Source: Planctomycetota bacterium (lineage in GTDB: Bacteria > Planctomycetota > J058). From it: a stretch of 40,636 nucleotides of DNA. Location of the stretch: contig JANJTH010000508.1 in NCBI GenBank assembly GCA_024711205.1, positions 1 to 40,636 on the forward strand, in the 5' to 3' direction. A program made the translations under genes and the position numbers. The notes beneath the pieces were generated by a model that was not told the DNA's origin, did not search any database, and saw only the letters and a program-made list of their open reading frames with translations. Shown one piece after another: positions 27,232 to 38,948 of the stretch (position 1 is its first letter; every line of letters starts with the position of its first letter).

Positions 27232-28266
27232 CTAGTCGACCTGGACGCGCGGGCCCGGCCCGGCCGCGAGCACCTCGCCCACCCGACGCGGCGCCACGCC
27301 CTCCTCGCGGCACGCCGCGAGGAAGGCGTCGGTCGCCGCCGGGTCGACGGCCGCGAGGAGGCCGCCCGAGGTCTGGGGGTCGCAGAGCACCCGCCGGGCG
27401 CGCTCGGACAGCGGGCCCACCTGCTCGCCGTAGCTGGCCCAGTTGCGGTCGGTCCCGCCAGGGAAGCAGTCCTGCGCCAGGTAGTCGTCGAGGCCCGGCA
27501 GCTCGGGGACCTCGGCGGCGACGACCCGCGCCCGCACGCCGCTCGCCTCGCACAAGCTCGCGAGGTGCCCGAGCAGCCCGAACCCGGTCACGTCGGTCAG
27601 CGCGGTCACCCCCGGGATCGGCCCGAGGCGCGCGCCGACCCGGTTCAGCGTGGTCATGGCCGCCAGGGCCAGCCCGCGATGCTCCGGGCGGAGGAGCTTG
27701 CGCTTCTCGGCCGTGGTCAGGATCCCCACGCCGAGCGGCTTCGTGAGCCACAGCGCGCCGCCCGGGGCCGCGGCGTCGTTGCGCTTGAGGTGCGCGAGCC
27801 GGACGCGCCCCGTGACCGCGAGCCCGAAGATCGGCTCGGGCGCGTCGATCGAGTGGCCCCCAGCGAGCGGGATCCCCGCGTCGGCGCACGCACGGCGGGC
27901 CCCCTCGACGACGCGCCCGGCGACCTCGGCCGGGAGGTCGTCCACGGGCCAGCCCAGGATCGCGACCGCGAGCAGCGGCGTGCCGGCCATCGCGTAGACG
28001 TCGCTGATCGCGTTCGTGGCCGCGACGCGCCCGAAGTCGACCGGGTCGTCGACGATCGGCATGAAGAAGTCGGTCGTGCTGATCACGCCGGTCCCGTCGC
28101 CCAGGTCGAGCACGGCGGCGTCGTCCCGCGTCTCGTGCCCCACGATCAGGCGCGGGTCGTGCGGCCCCTTCGCGACGCCCGCGAGGATCTCGCGCAGGAC
28201 GCGCGGGGAGAGCTTGCACCCGCACCCGGCCCCGTGGCTGTGCTCGGTCAGGCGGACGTCGGTCAC
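27232..28266 (-). CDS. selD: Selenide, water dikinase (Cys form)
   Basis: GTG start; [79 protein letters not shown]. Confidence 0.96.
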   Translation of the reverse strand: MTDVRLTEHSHGAGCGCKLSPRVLREILAGVAKGPHDPRLIVGHETRDDAAVLDLGDGTGVISTTDFFMPIVDDPVDFGRVAATNAISDVYAMAGTPLLAVAILGWPVDDLPAEVAGRVVEGARRACADAGIPLAGGHSIDAPEPIFGLAVTGRVRLAHLKRNDAAAPGGALWLTKPLGVGILTTAEKRKLLRPEHRGLALAAMTTLNRVGARLGPIPGVTALTDVTGFGLLGHLASLCEASGVRARVVAAEVPELPGLDDYLAQDCFPGGTDRNWASYGEQVGPLSERARRVLCDPQTSGGLLAAVDPAATDAFLAACREEGVAPRRVGEVLAAGPGPRVQVD

Positions 28267-28544
28267 GGGGACTCCTCGGGCGCGCGGGCGGGCTCGTGGG
28301 GCCAGGCCGGCCAGGCGGGTCTGCCCGCGGCCTCCTGCGCGGCGGGCGGCCAGGGGCAGTGCCGGCAGCCCTTCGCGCAGCAGGCGCCCTGCCGGCGCAG
28401 GTAGACGGAGCTCAGGACGAACTTGCCCGTGTCGGGGTCGAGGTAGCCGTCGTCGCGGCGCCGGCAGGCGTCCGCGTGGAGCGCGAGCGCGGCGGGGCCC
28501 GGCGGCGGCGGGGGCGGCGAGGTCGTCGGGCGGCGGCGCCACAT
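28263..28544 (-). CDS. DUF5522-like small Cys-rich protein
   Basis: [46 protein letters not shown] overlap with selD start. Confidence 0.82.
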   Translation of the reverse strand: MWRRRPTTSPPPPPPGPAALALHADACRRRDDGYLDPDTGKFVLSSVYLRRQGACCAKGCRHCPWPPAAQEAAGRPAWPAWPHEPARAPEESP

Positions 28545-28610
28545 GCGCGCAGTCTACGACCGAGCGGGACCGGCGGGCGCCGGCCCTCGGCGGCCCGCTC
28601 GGCGGGCCCC

Positions 28611-29657
28611 TCAGCGGGCGAGGCTCGCCGCGTCGATCACGAACCGGAACTTCACGTCGCCGCGGACCATCCGCTCGTAGGCCCGGTCGACGTCCTGGAC
28701 CGCGATCACCTCGACGTCCGCGCCGATCCCGCGCGGGACGCAGAAGTCGAGCATCTCCTGCGTCTCGGCGATCCCGCCGATGAGCGAGCCGGCGAGCGTC
28801 CGCCGGCGCAGGATGAGCGGGAACGCGCCCACCTCGAGCGGCCGCTCGGGCGCGCCCACGAGGACCATCGCGCCGTCGAGCCGGAGCAGGGACAGGAGCG
28901 GGTTCGGGTCGTGCGGCGCCGAGACCGTGTCGAGCACGAAGTCGAACCGCCCCGCGTGCGCCTCGAGCGCGCCGTCCTCGCGGCTCGCGATGAACCCGTG
29001 CGCGCCCAGGCGCCGCGCGTCGGCCTCCTTGCTCCGCGAGGTGCTCACGACCGTGACCTCGGCCCCGAACGCCGCCGCGAGCTTCACGCCCATGTGCCCG
29101 AGGCCGCCCAGGCCCACGACCGCGACCCGCTGCCCGGGGCCCACGTGCCAGCGCTTGAGCGGCGAGTAGGTCGTGATCCCCGCGCACAGGAGCGGGGCGA
29201 CCCGCTCGAGCGGGAGGCCCGCGGGCACGCGCAGCGTGTAGGCCTCGTCGACGACGATCCGCTCGGCGTAGCCGCCGAAGGTCGGGGTCTTCTGGTCGCG
29301 CTCCGTCCCGTTGTAGGTGAGCGCGAGGTGCCCGTCGCAGTACTGCTCGAGGCCGCGCGCGCAGCTCCCGCACGTCCGGCACGAGTCGACGAAGCAGCCC
29401 ACGCCGGCCAGGTCGCCCGGCGCGAACCGGGTCACCTCGGGGCCCACGCGCGCGACCCGCCCCACGATCTCGTGGCCCGGGACCATGGGGAACATGGCCT
29501 CGCCCCACTCCGCCCGGACCTGGTGCAGGTCCGAGTGGCAGATCCCGCAGTACAGGACCTCGAGCTCGACGTCCTTCGGGCCCGGCGCGCGGCGCTCGAG
29601 CGTGAACGGCGTGAGGGCCGCCCCGGCGGACAGGGCGGCGTAGGCGCGGACGGGCAT
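28611..29657 (-). CDS. NAD(P)-dependent zinc alcohol dehydrogenase (YahK/CAD-like)
   Basis: [17 protein letters not shown]...[14 protein letters not shown]...[15 protein letters not shown]...[37 protein letters not shown]. Confidence 0.94.
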   Translation of the reverse strand: MPVRAYAALSAGAALTPFTLERRAPGPKDVELEVLYCGICHSDLHQVRAEWGEAMFPMVPGHEIVGRVARVGPEVTRFAPGDLAGVGCFVDSCRTCGSCARGLEQYCDGHLALTYNGTERDQKTPTFGGYAERIVVDEAYTLRVPAGLPLERVAPLLCAGITTYSPLKRWHVGPGQRVAVVGLGGLGHMGVKLAAAFGAEVTVVSTSRSKEADARRLGAHGFIASREDGALEAHAGRFDFVLDTVSAPHDPNPLLSLLRLDGAMVLVGAPERPLEVGAFPLILRRRTLAGSLIGGIAETQEMLDFCVPRGIGADVEVIAVQDVDRAYERMVRGDVKFRFVIDAASLAR

Positions 29658-29859
29658 CGGTCCTCCTCGTGCCTCCGGCCAGCGCGCGCGCTCGATCGGC
29701 GCGCCCGCGCGGCCTGGGCGCGGGATCATCGGCGCCGGGTCGCCGCGCGACAACCGCGGGCGGCGCGCGGCGTTGCCCGGCGGAGACCTGCGCCCGAGAA
29801 TCCCGGCGCCGCGAGGCGGAGGCCACGCTCCCCTGCCCTGCCCCGGCCCAGGAGGCCCC

Positions 29860-30435
29860 GTGCTCCCCGCCCCCGACCGCGACCGCCTGCTCGACCTCGT
29901 CGTCGCGACCGTGCACCGCGGCACGGTCACCCTCGCCTCGGGCGCGACGAGCGACTTCTACCTCGACGGGCGCCTCGTCGCGCTCACCCCCGAGGGCTCG
30001 CACCTGCTCGCCCGGGCCACGCTCGAGCTCGCCCGTCGGTTGGGCGCGACCGCCCTGGCCGGACCGACGACGGGCGCCTGCCCGCTCGTCTCGGCCGCGG
30101 GCGCGCTGGCGTGGGAGCGCGGGGTCGCGCTCCGGCTCGCGTACGTGCGCGCGCAGGCCAAGGGCCACGGGCTCCAGAAGGCCGTCGAGGGCCCGCCGCT
30201 CACGAAGGACGACCGCGTGCTCGTCGTCGACGACGTCCTCACCTCGGGCGGCTCGCTCCTCGCCGCGATCGACCGCCTCCGCGCGGCGACCGGGGCGACC
30301 GTGCTGGGCGCGCTCGTGCTCGTCGACCGCCAGGCCGGCGGGCGCGCGGCGCTCGCCGCGCGGGGCGTCGACCTGCACGCGGTGTTCACGCGAGCGGAGG
30401 TCGAGGGGCGGATGAAGTTGGATGCTGGGGGGTGA
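29860..30435 (+). CDS. pyrE: Orotate phosphoribosyltransferase
   Basis: GTG start after [69 protein letters not shown]. Confidence 0.93.
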   Translation: MLPAPDRDRLLDLVVATVHRGTVTLASGATSDFYLDGRLVALTPEGSHLLARATLELARRLGATALAGPTTGACPLVSAAGALAWERGVALRLAYVRAQAKGHGLQKAVEGPPLTKDDRVLVVDDVLTSGGSLLAAIDRLRAATGATVLGALVLVDRQAGGRAALAARGVDLHAVFTRAEVEGRMKLDAGG

Positions 30436-30477
30436 GGAGGAGGAGGAGGAGGAGGAGGGAAGAAGGAAGAGGGAGGG
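30434..30477 (+). repeat. 44-nt uninterrupted purine tract including (GAG/GGA)n
   Basis: GAGGAGGAGGAGGAGGAGGAGGAGGGAAGAAGGAAGAGGGAGGG beginning in the pyrE stop codon. Confidence 0.95.
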
Positions 30478-30576
30478 CAAGGGCAAGGGCAAGGGAAGAC
30501 GGGTGGAGCGCCCGCGACGGTGCAGGCTGCTTGGTCGAGGGAGGCGAGGCGGTCGCGAGACCGCGGAAACGGGAAC

Positions 30577-30621
30577 GGGTCGGAGCTCCGCGGGGTGCGG
30601 GCGGGTCGGAGCTCCGCGGGG
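30577..30621. repeat. 26-bp-period direct repeat containing a 10-bp palindrome
   Basis: GGGTCGGAGCTCCGCGGGG at 30577-30595 and 30603-30621; CGGAGCTCCG is self-complementary. Confidence 0.9.
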
Positions 30622-30678
30622 GGCGGGCGCCCGTGGCAGGCGCGCCGACGCACGGCCCTGGCGCCCCCGAACCCTACA

Positions 30679-30721
30679 TGAATGCGCGGGGGAGGCCCGC
30701 AGGGCCTCCCCCGCGCATTCA
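30679..30721. terminator. Perfect 20-bp stem, 3-nt loop hairpin between convergent genes
   Basis: TGAATGCGCGGGGGAGGCCC-GCA-GGGCCTCCCCCGCGCATTCA; the outer end is the TGA stop of the minus-strand gene; no U-tract. Confidence 0.75.
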
Positions 30722-33196
30722 CAGCATGCGGTTCACCTTGCGGCCGATCCACTCGACGAGGATCAGCCCGAAGAAGAGCGCGAACACCCACGGCTTGTCC
30801 CACAGCTCGGTCTCGGTCTTGCCGATCCGGACCTGCGCGCGCCGGGGCTGGACCTCGTCGGGGATCGCATCGAGCCCGTCGAGCCGGAGGAACTTCCCGC
30901 CCGAGGCCTCGGCCACCCGCTCGAGGCCCTCCTGGTCCATCCGCGGGTCCTGGAGCTCGAGCCGCGGCAGGCGGACCTCGAACACCCTGGAGGCCGCGTC
31001 GCTCTGCGCGCCCTCGGCGCCGGGGTCGATCCGCGCCCGGTACGGGCCGACCTGGACCGGCTTGTAGGTCCCCACGTAGCGCCCCGCCCGCTCCGTCGGC
31101 TTGAGCACGAGCGTCTGCTGCGAGCCGTCGGGGGCCTCGAGCTGGACCTCCTGCCCGGGGTCGTCGGGCCGCTTCTCGCGGTCCCGGACCTCGGCGTGGA
31201 GCTGCACCTCCTCGCCCAGGTCGTACTGCGTCTTGTCGGTCGAGACGAAGAACCGCTTCGCGCGCGAGAAGCTCTGCAGCGAGAGGAAGCGGAGGATCTG
31301 GCCGAAGAACCGGTACTGGTACTTGTCGCCCACGGACGGGCGCCAGCGCCAGGTCTCGTCGAACCCGACCCAGAACGACGTGCCCGCCCCGTAGCGGTGC
31401 CAGGCCGCGACCGGGAACGGGCCGTGCTGGTTCTTGTCGCGCGGGTGCACCGCGAGCACCTGCGCCTGCGGCTTGGCCCGCTCGACCTGGACGTACCAGT
31501 AGAGGTCGGGGAGCTGCGCGTCCCACAGCGCCCGGCTGACCTCCTCCGCCGGCTCGAGCCGCATGAGCGGCGAGTCGTAGCCGTCGCGCGTGAGCCGCGG
31601 CCGCCACGGGCGCGAGAAGTCCATGCCTCGCCCCGCGTTCGGGTCGATCACGACGGGGAGGACGTCCTCGAGCGGCGTCCCGACCCACGCGCGCGGGGCG
31701 GACTGCTCGCCGGAGATCATGAGGAGCCCGCCGCCGCGCTCGCGCACGAGCTCCCGGAGGGCGTCGAGCGCGCCGGGCCCGAACACGGGCTCCCCGCGCC
31801 GATCGCGCGCCTCGGGGCTCACGTCGCCCAGGACGACGACGTGGTACTTGAGCAGCTCGTCGGGCGGCGGGAGGCGCCGGAGCGCCGGCACGTGCGGGCT
31901 CGACTCCTGCACGAACTCCGGGTCGGCCGAGGCGAGGAGGACCTGCACCTCCATGTGGCTGTCGCGGACGAGCGCGTTCTTGAGGTAGCGGTACTCCCAG
32001 CGCGGGTAGCCCTCGATGTAGAGGACGCGGAGCTTCTCGTCGATCACCCGGATGCGCCGCATGACCCGGTTGTTGTCCGCGGTCAGCTCGTCGGGGTCCG
32101 GGTCGACCCGGGCCTCGAGCGTGTACTCGCCCGCCCGCGGGAGCTTGGCCTGGAACTCGACGTCCCGGTCGGGCTGCTCCCCGCCCACGGTCACGAGCGC
32201 CTCGTGGAGCGGCTGGTCGTCGAGCGTGATCCGGACCCGGACCTCGCGCGCCTCGGGGTAGCCCTGCGCGCGCACGAGCACGGCGCCGCTCATCACGTCG
32301 CCCGCGAGGCTCACGTCGGGGGCGCGGAAGTCGTCGAGCGCGAGGTCGCGCGGCGGCTCGGGGTCCCCCACGCCGACCGCGTAGATCGGGACGTCCTTGC
32401 GCTTGAACCGGCCTGCCACGGCCTCGGCGGAGACGCTCCCGGCGTTGCTCCGCCCGTCGGTGAGGAGCACGAGCGCGGCCACGCGCTCGCTGCGCAGGTC
32501 GGTCAGGATCCGCTGCAGGGCGTCGCCGAGCGCGGTCGCCTGGCCCTCCGCCGCCGTCCCCTCGAGGGCGGCGAGCGCGGCGGCCACCTGGTCCGGGCCG
32601 TCGGCGGCGTCGGCCGGGACCGCCGCGGCCCCGGCGGCCGGCGCCGCGTCGAGCCGATCGACCTCGGCCAGCCGCTTGCGCGTGGAGTCGAAGGTGAACA
32701 GGCGCACCCGGTTCTTCCGGGCGAACCGGCGGAGCAGCTCGCCCCCGTCCTTGCGGAGCGCGAGCTTCACGCGCGCCAGGCGGTCGAGCTCGCGCAGGCG
32801 CTCGACGCTCACGCCGAGGGCCTTCGCCGTCGCGTCCCGGACGCCCTCGTCGCGCTCCCGGTCGAGGAAGCCCATGGACCGGGACGTGTCGACCACGACG
32901 ACGACCTGCCCGTCCTTCACGTCGAGGGTCTCGGTCGACTCGAGCGGCCGGAACAGGATCCCCACGGCCACGATGATCACGAGCGCCCGGACGACCGCGA
33001 GGGGGACCCGCAGCCAGGGCCGCTCGCCGCGCGGCTCGAGCAGGTAGCAGACCCCCGCGGCCGCGAACACGAGCGCGAGGATCAGGAACACCTGCCACGG
33101 CTCGGGCGCCTGGTCCCAGCGCCGGACCTGCACGACGTCGCCGGCGGCGAGGAGGTGCGCGAACGTGCCCGCCATGGCCCCCACCCCCGCGCTCAC
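30719..33196 (-). CDS. VWA-domain membrane protein with GATase1-like region
   Basis: TM segments, [18 protein letters not shown] motif, [36 protein letters not shown]-terminal TM. Confidence 0.9.
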   Translation of the reverse strand: MSAGVGAMAGTFAHLLAAGDVVQVRRWDQAPEPWQVFLILALVFAAAGVCYLLEPRGERPWLRVPLAVVRALVIIVAVGILFRPLESTETLDVKDGQVVVVVDTSRSMGFLDRERDEGVRDATAKALGVSVERLRELDRLARVKLALRKDGGELLRRFARKNRVRLFTFDSTRKRLAEVDRLDAAPAAGAAAVPADAADGPDQVAAALAALEGTAAEGQATALGDALQRILTDLRSERVAALVLLTDGRSNAGSVSAEAVAGRFKRKDVPIYAVGVGDPEPPRDLALDDFRAPDVSLAGDVMSGAVLVRAQGYPEAREVRVRITLDDQPLHEALVTVGGEQPDRDVEFQAKLPRAGEYTLEARVDPDPDELTADNNRVMRRIRVIDEKLRVLYIEGYPRWEYRYLKNALVRDSHMEVQVLLASADPEFVQESSPHVPALRRLPPPDELLKYHVVVLGDVSPEARDRRGEPVFGPGALDALRELVRERGGGLLMISGEQSAPRAWVGTPLEDVLPVVIDPNAGRGMDFSRPWRPRLTRDGYDSPLMRLEPAEEVSRALWDAQLPDLYWYVQVERAKPQAQVLAVHPRDKNQHGPFPVAAWHRYGAGTSFWVGFDETWRWRPSVGDKYQYRFFGQILRFLSLQSFSRAKRFFVSTDKTQYDLGEEVQLHAEVRDREKRPDDPGQEVQLEAPDGSQQTLVLKPTERAGRYVGTYKPVQVGPYRARIDPGAEGAQSDAASRVFEVRLPRLELQDPRMDQEGLERVAEASGGKFLRLDGLDAIPDEVQPRRAQVRIGKTETELWDKPWVFALFFGLILVEWIGRKVNRML

Positions 33197-35649
33197 TGCC
33201 GCCGCCGCCCGAACCAGGCCGCGAGGACGCTCTCGAGCGCGAGGAGCGCGATCAGCGCCGCCATGACCTCGCGCCAGTACTCGCGGCTGCTCACGGCGCC
33301 GCCGTCGTTCGCGATGGACTCCCGCGCCAGCTCGTGACGCACCGGCCGCACCGGCACCGAGAGCGCGCCCTGGAGCTCCTCCGCCGTGAAGCGCGCGAGG
33401 TCACCCTCGGCCGGGTCGAGCACGACCGCGAAGTACTCGGCCTCGACCCGCCCGCCGGGCCCGCCCTCGCGCGTGATCGCGTAGAGGCCCGAGCGCTCGA
33501 CGCCCGCGGGGTCGGGGATCGAGGCCGGCTCGCCGCCGGGCGGCGCACCAGGCGCCGTGGGCCCCGCAGGCTCGTCGGCCCCGGCCGGGGGCCGCTCGCC
33601 GCCGCCGCGGTCGGGCGGGAAGGTCAGGCGGTAGGTGTCGGTCCCGTCGACGCGCTCGAGCTGCACGCTCTCGCGCACCCCGTCCGGCGCCTCGACCTCG
33701 ACCTTGGCCGCGTACTCCTCCTGGCGGAGCAGGCGCTCGTAGCGCCCGCCCACCGGCAGGTTGACGGCGGGGCGCGCGCGCTGGGTCAGGTCGAGCACGT
33801 ACTGGCGCCAGAACGGCAGGTAGAACCCGTCGAACGCGACGCTGTTCTCCCAGGCCGAGTCGATCGTCGTCGTCCACACCCCGAGCCGGCCGCGACCCCA
33901 CGCGCGCTCGAGCAGGAGCGGCGGCGCGCCGAGCGCGTCCTCGCCGGAGGGGGTGGCCCCGCCCAGCGCGTCGTCCTTCGAGCGCGCGACGAGCCGCAGC
34001 GGCACCGTGACGCCGGGCGCGGCGGGCCCCATGCCCCAGTAGCCGAAGACGGTCGGGCGCTTCAGGTGCGAGAGCATGTCGGGCGGCGCGAACAGCGCGG
34101 CCGTCGGGTGCTCGGGCCCGGTGAGCGCGATCGCCCAGGCGGGCGCGTCCCGGTCGGCCTGCGCCTGCGCCGTCGTCCCGCCGCGCGCGCCGAGGAGCTC
34201 CGCCGGGAGCGGCCCCGCGCCGTCGCGCCAGAGCAGCGCGTTCCAGGCCGCGGCGTCGGTCATGGGGCCGAGCGTGCACACGACGACGCCCCCCTCGCGC
34301 ACGTAGGCCTCGAGCGCCGCGACCGCGGCCTCCGACGGCGCCCCCACGTTCGCGAGGACCACCACGTCGTAGTCCGCGAGGCGCCGATCCTGGAGCTGAT
34401 GCTCCGCCGTCACCTCCGGCCGGAGCAGCCCGTGGCCGTCGCGCGTCGTCGCCTCGCTGAGGGCCAGGACCTCGAACAGGAAGTCCGTCTCGCTCTCCCA
34501 CCGGACGCGGCTCGGCTCGCCGTCGACGAGCAGGATCCGGACGCTCGGGCGCACGTCGAGCACGAGCGTCCGCCGGTTGTCGAGCACGAGCCCGTCGCTC
34601 TTGACGACGACCTCGACCCGATGCGGGCCGGGCTCCTCGAACACGTAGCGGAGCGCCTCCGGGGCGCGCTCCTCGCCGGCCGGCACGGACAGCGACACGA
34701 CCTTCTGCGGGTCGCCCGCGCCGTCGACGAAGTACTCGACGCTCAGGTCGTCGATGTCGACCGCCCCGTAGTTGCGGATCGCGACCTCGACGTGGCAGGG
34801 CAGGTCCTGCCCCACGACCGGCTCCGCGCTGGCGAGCCGTGTGACCGTGACGTTCCGCGCCTCCTCGGCCCCGCAGTCGACGAGCACGAGCGAGGCCCCG
34901 AGCCGCTCGAGGTCCTTCGCCGCGCGCGCCGTCGCCGGGTTGAGCGGCGCGCCGGACGGGTCGAGGAACCCGCGCCGCTGCGCGTCGGTCAGCAGGAACA
35001 CCGTCTTCTTGAGCGGCGGGGTCCCCTCGGGCGGCGGCGAGCCGTCCGGGAGGAGGTCGAAGCGATCGAGCAGCCGGGGCAGCTCGAGGAACAGCTCGTC
35101 GAGGTCCGTGCTCCGCTCGCCGCGCGCGAGCTCGGGCGCGTCGTCGAGGTCCTGGAGCAGCTCGGCCCGGGCCGCGTCGTCGAGCTGGCGCGGGCGGGCG
35201 TGGAGCGCCCGCGGGGCCTCGTCGAAGGCGACGACCATGACGCGGTCGCCCGCCTCGAGGCCCGCGACGATGTCCTTCGCGGCGCGCCGGGCGCGCGCGA
35301 ACGCCGTCTCCTCCTCCTCCGAGCCGAGCTGGTAGCTCATGGACCAGGAGGTGTCGAGCGCGAGCACGACGTTGCGCCGCACGTCGTCCTTCGTCTCGAC
35401 CCGCGCCGCCGAGCGCGGGCGCGCGAGCGCGAGCGCGAGGAGGAGCAGTACGAGGCAGCGGATGATGAGCAGGAGCAGGTTCTCGACCCGGAGCCGGCGC
35501 TGCTGCTTCTTGAGCGCCCGCTCGAGGAACTTGAGCGCCGCCCACTCGATCGTCCGGTAGCGGAAGCGGGTGAGCAGGAACAGGACGATCGGGGCCGCGA
35601 TCGTGAGCCCGCCGAGGAGGAGCGCCGGATTCGCGAAGAACGTGCCCAC
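33193..35649 (-). CDS. BatA-type (aerotolerance regulator N-terminal) VWA membrane protein
   Basis: MGTFFANPALLLGGLTIAAPIVLFLLTRFRYRTIEWAALKFLERALKKQQRR; VVLALDTSWSMSY; ATGA overlap with the next gene. Confidence 0.92.
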   Translation of the reverse strand: MGTFFANPALLLGGLTIAAPIVLFLLTRFRYRTIEWAALKFLERALKKQQRRLRVENLLLLIIRCLVLLLLALALARPRSAARVETKDDVRRNVVLALDTSWSMSYQLGSEEEETAFARARRAAKDIVAGLEAGDRVMVVAFDEAPRALHARPRQLDDAARAELLQDLDDAPELARGERSTDLDELFLELPRLLDRFDLLPDGSPPPEGTPPLKKTVFLLTDAQRRGFLDPSGAPLNPATARAAKDLERLGASLVLVDCGAEEARNVTVTRLASAEPVVGQDLPCHVEVAIRNYGAVDIDDLSVEYFVDGAGDPQKVVSLSVPAGEERAPEALRYVFEEPGPHRVEVVVKSDGLVLDNRRTLVLDVRPSVRILLVDGEPSRVRWESETDFLFEVLALSEATTRDGHGLLRPEVTAEHQLQDRRLADYDVVVLANVGAPSEAAVAALEAYVREGGVVVCTLGPMTDAAAWNALLWRDGAGPLPAELLGARGGTTAQAQADRDAPAWAIALTGPEHPTAALFAPPDMLSHLKRPTVFGYWGMGPAAPGVTVPLRLVARSKDDALGGATPSGEDALGAPPLLLERAWGRGRLGVWTTTIDSAWENSVAFDGFYLPFWRQYVLDLTQRARPAVNLPVGGRYERLLRQEEYAAKVEVEAPDGVRESVQLERVDGTDTYRLTFPPDRGGGERPPAGADEPAGPTAPGAPPGGEPASIPDPAGVERSGLYAITREGGPGGRVEAEYFAVVLDPAEGDLARFTAEELQGALSVPVRPVRHELARESIANDGGAVSSREYWREVMAALIALLALESVLAAWFGRRRQ

Positions 35650-35659
35650 GCGCGCCCCG

Positions 35660-36573
35660 TCAGGTCCGCTTCATGCCCGAGCGCGTCGCCAGGTAGCTGG
35701 TCAGCGCGACATCGAGCGGGGTCGAGGTGTCGATCGGCACGTAGTCCACGCGGTCCTGCCGGCAGCCGTGGCGCAGCTCGCTCACGTACTGCTCGAGCTC
35801 CTCGAGGTAGGCCTGCCGCAGCGCGCCCGCATCGCAGATCAGCTCGCCCAGCGCCTCGAGCCCGCGGAAGCGGGTCATGCTCTGGAAGGGGAAGCGCCGC
35901 TCCGCCGGGTCGAGCACGTGGAACACGATCACCTCGTGCCGCCGGTGCCGGAAGTGCCGCAGCCCGCTCAGGACGGCCGCCGGGTCGTCGAGGAGGTCGC
36001 TGATGATGACGACGAGCCCCTTGCGCCGCACGCGCTCCGCCATGGCGTGCAGCACGGGCCCGAGGCTCGTCCGCTCGCGCGGCGTGATCTGGGTCAGCGC
36101 GTCGATGACCAGGTTGCGGTGCGAGGCGCTCGAGGCGGGCGGGACGAAGGTCCGCACCTGGTCGTCGAACGTCACGAGCCCGACCGAGTCGCGCTGGCGC
36201 AGGATCAGGTAGGTGAGCGAGGCGGCCAGGTAGCAGGCGTAGTCGAGCTTCGAGGGCAGGTCGTCCTGCGAGCGGAAGCGCATCGACTCGGACCCGTCCA
36301 CGAGGATCGTGGCCGTGAGGTTCGTCTCCTCCTCGTACTGCTTGATGTAGTAGCGGTCCGAGCGGCCGTAGACCTTCCAGTCGATGTGCTTGATGTCGTC
36401 GCCGGGGACGTACTCGCGGTACTCCGCGAACTCGACCGAGAACCCGTGGTAGGGGCTGCGGTGGAGCCCCGTCACGAACCCCTCGACCACGAGCCGCGCG
36501 ATGATGTCGAGGCGCGAGATCTTGGTGAGGGTCTTCGGGTCGAGGTAGCGCGTCTCCCGGCGCGTCGTGGCCA

Positions 36574-36574
<1 letters not shown>
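35660..36574 (-). CDS. DUF58 domain protein (VWA-like)
   Basis: GLHRSPYHGFSVEFAEYREYVPGDDIKHIDWKVYGRSDRYYIKQYEEETNLTATILVDGSESMRF. Confidence 0.95.
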
Positions 36575-37611
<1,037 letters not shown>

Positions 37612-37649
37612 CTCGCCCTCGCTCGCGCGCCGCCCTGGCGCGGGCCGGG

Positions 37650-37678
37650 AGTCTACCCGGCCCTCACGGAACCGTAAA
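37650..37678 (-). promoter_or_regulatory. Candidate sigma70-type promoter TTTACG-17-TAGACT for the moxR operon
   Basis: Minus-strand TTTACG (37673-37678) and TAGACT (37650-37655), 17-bp spacer, 38 nt before the moxR start. Confidence 0.5.
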
Positions 37679-37843
37679 GCAAGCGCGGGCCGAGGTTGTC
37701 GCCCGACGCACGCGCTCCGGCCGCGACGGCGCCGCCGGACGCCGCCTTTGGCATCTCCTTGGCTGCCGCAGGGCCCGGGGGACGTCACCCCGGCCGCGCC
37801 GGAGCGCCACGCGGGCCCCATCGCCGGCCCGCCGCGCACGCGC

Positions 37844-38860
37844 TCAGTCCGGCCCCGGCGTCGCGGCCTGCTCGACCGCGGCGACGACGGCCCGCGCGAG
37901 GTCCTCCTGCGCCGTCGGGAGGAGTTGCGCCGCGAGCTCGGCCCAGTCCTCCTCGTCGAGGCAGTGAGGGACGCGCAGGAAGCCGACGACGAACCACGAG
38001 CGCGTGACGCCGGGGCCGAACGCGGCGACATCGGCGCGGGTGCGGACGACGACGCGGCCCTCGCGCTCGGCGCCCGCCCCGCCGTCGACGAGGCGCCAGC
38101 GCGCGCGCTGCTCGAGCGCGTAGACCTCGCTCGCGATGCACCAGTTGGGCGGGTCGACCGCCGGGAAGATCGCGAGCGCGCACACGACGAGCGTCGCGAT
38201 CTTGACCGGGAGCCACCCGTTGTGGCGCTCGAGCACGAGGTCGGCCCCGTCCAGCGTGACCTCGAGCCGCCAGCGCGGGGGCGGCGAGGAGGTCGGCCCC
38301 GCCGGCCCGTCGGGAGGCGCCTCCGCGCTGGCCGGGCCGAGGCCGCCGCGCTCGGCGAGGAGCCCGACCGTCCGCGCGCGGAGCGCCGCGAGGTCGGCAT
38401 GGGGCCGGTAGGGCGGGCTGAACGGGGCCCGGAGGCGCGTCCCGCCGCAGCCTCGGCAAGGACCACGCGGCCAGCCGGCGCGGCCCAGGCCCGAGGCGCC
38501 CGTCCCGAGCACGACGGGCGCCTCCACGCTCGCGCCGCAGGCGGCGCACTCGAGGGCCCTGTGGGGCGAGACGTCGTCGGTCGCGAGCACGACCTCGCGC
38601 GCGGCGCTCGCCGTGTAGTCGGTGACCCACGGCCCGACGAGCACGCCGCCCTCGCCCGGGGCGGGCGGCGGCGGGAGCGGCGCGGGCTCGGGCGTGGAAG
38701 CGCAGCCGGCGAGCCCGAGCGCGAGCGCGAGCGCGAGGGCGCGAGGCGCACGACCGGGGCCGCGGCGCGCACGTGCGGACGGCGCGGACGGATGCGCGCT
38801 GGCCTCGGCCGTGCGTCGGAGGGGCCCCTGCGCCGCCGCTCGCGGGCTCGTCGGTCGCAC
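37844..38860 (-). CDS. Putative lipoprotein of unknown function with CxxC pairs
   Basis: [15 protein letters not shown] lipobox; ECAACG...CRGCGG; no recognised family. Start codon uncertain. Confidence 0.75.
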   Translation of the reverse strand: MRPTSPRAAAQGPLRRTAEASAHPSAPSARARRGPGRAPRALALALALGLAGCASTPEPAPLPPPPAPGEGGVLVGPWVTDYTASAAREVVLATDDVSPHRALECAACGASVEAPVVLGTGASGLGRAGWPRGPCRGCGGTRLRAPFSPPYRPHADLAALRARTVGLLAERGGLGPASAEAPPDGPAGPTSSPPPRWRLEVTLDGADLVLERHNGWLPVKIATLVVCALAIFPAVDPPNWCIASEVYALEQRARWRLVDGGAGAEREGRVVVRTRADVAAFGPGVTRSWFVVGFLRVPHCLDEEDWAELAAQLLPTAQEDLARAVVAAVEQAATPGPD

Positions 38861-38948
38861 GGGCTATGCTCCTCGGGGCACGGTCTGGCGCGCGCGCGGT
38901 AGCCTACCGCACGCGTCCGCGGGGGCCGGCGGGGGGGAGGACGAGGGC

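Noticed and set aside
27232-28266. Selenocysteine at the SelD active site
   Set aside because: The motif is GAGCGCK with ordinary Cys codons; no in-frame TGA.
30422-33337. 971-aa ORF beginning [13 protein letters not shown]
   Set aside because: Glu run is just the purine tract translated; the rest is antisense to the VWA gene.
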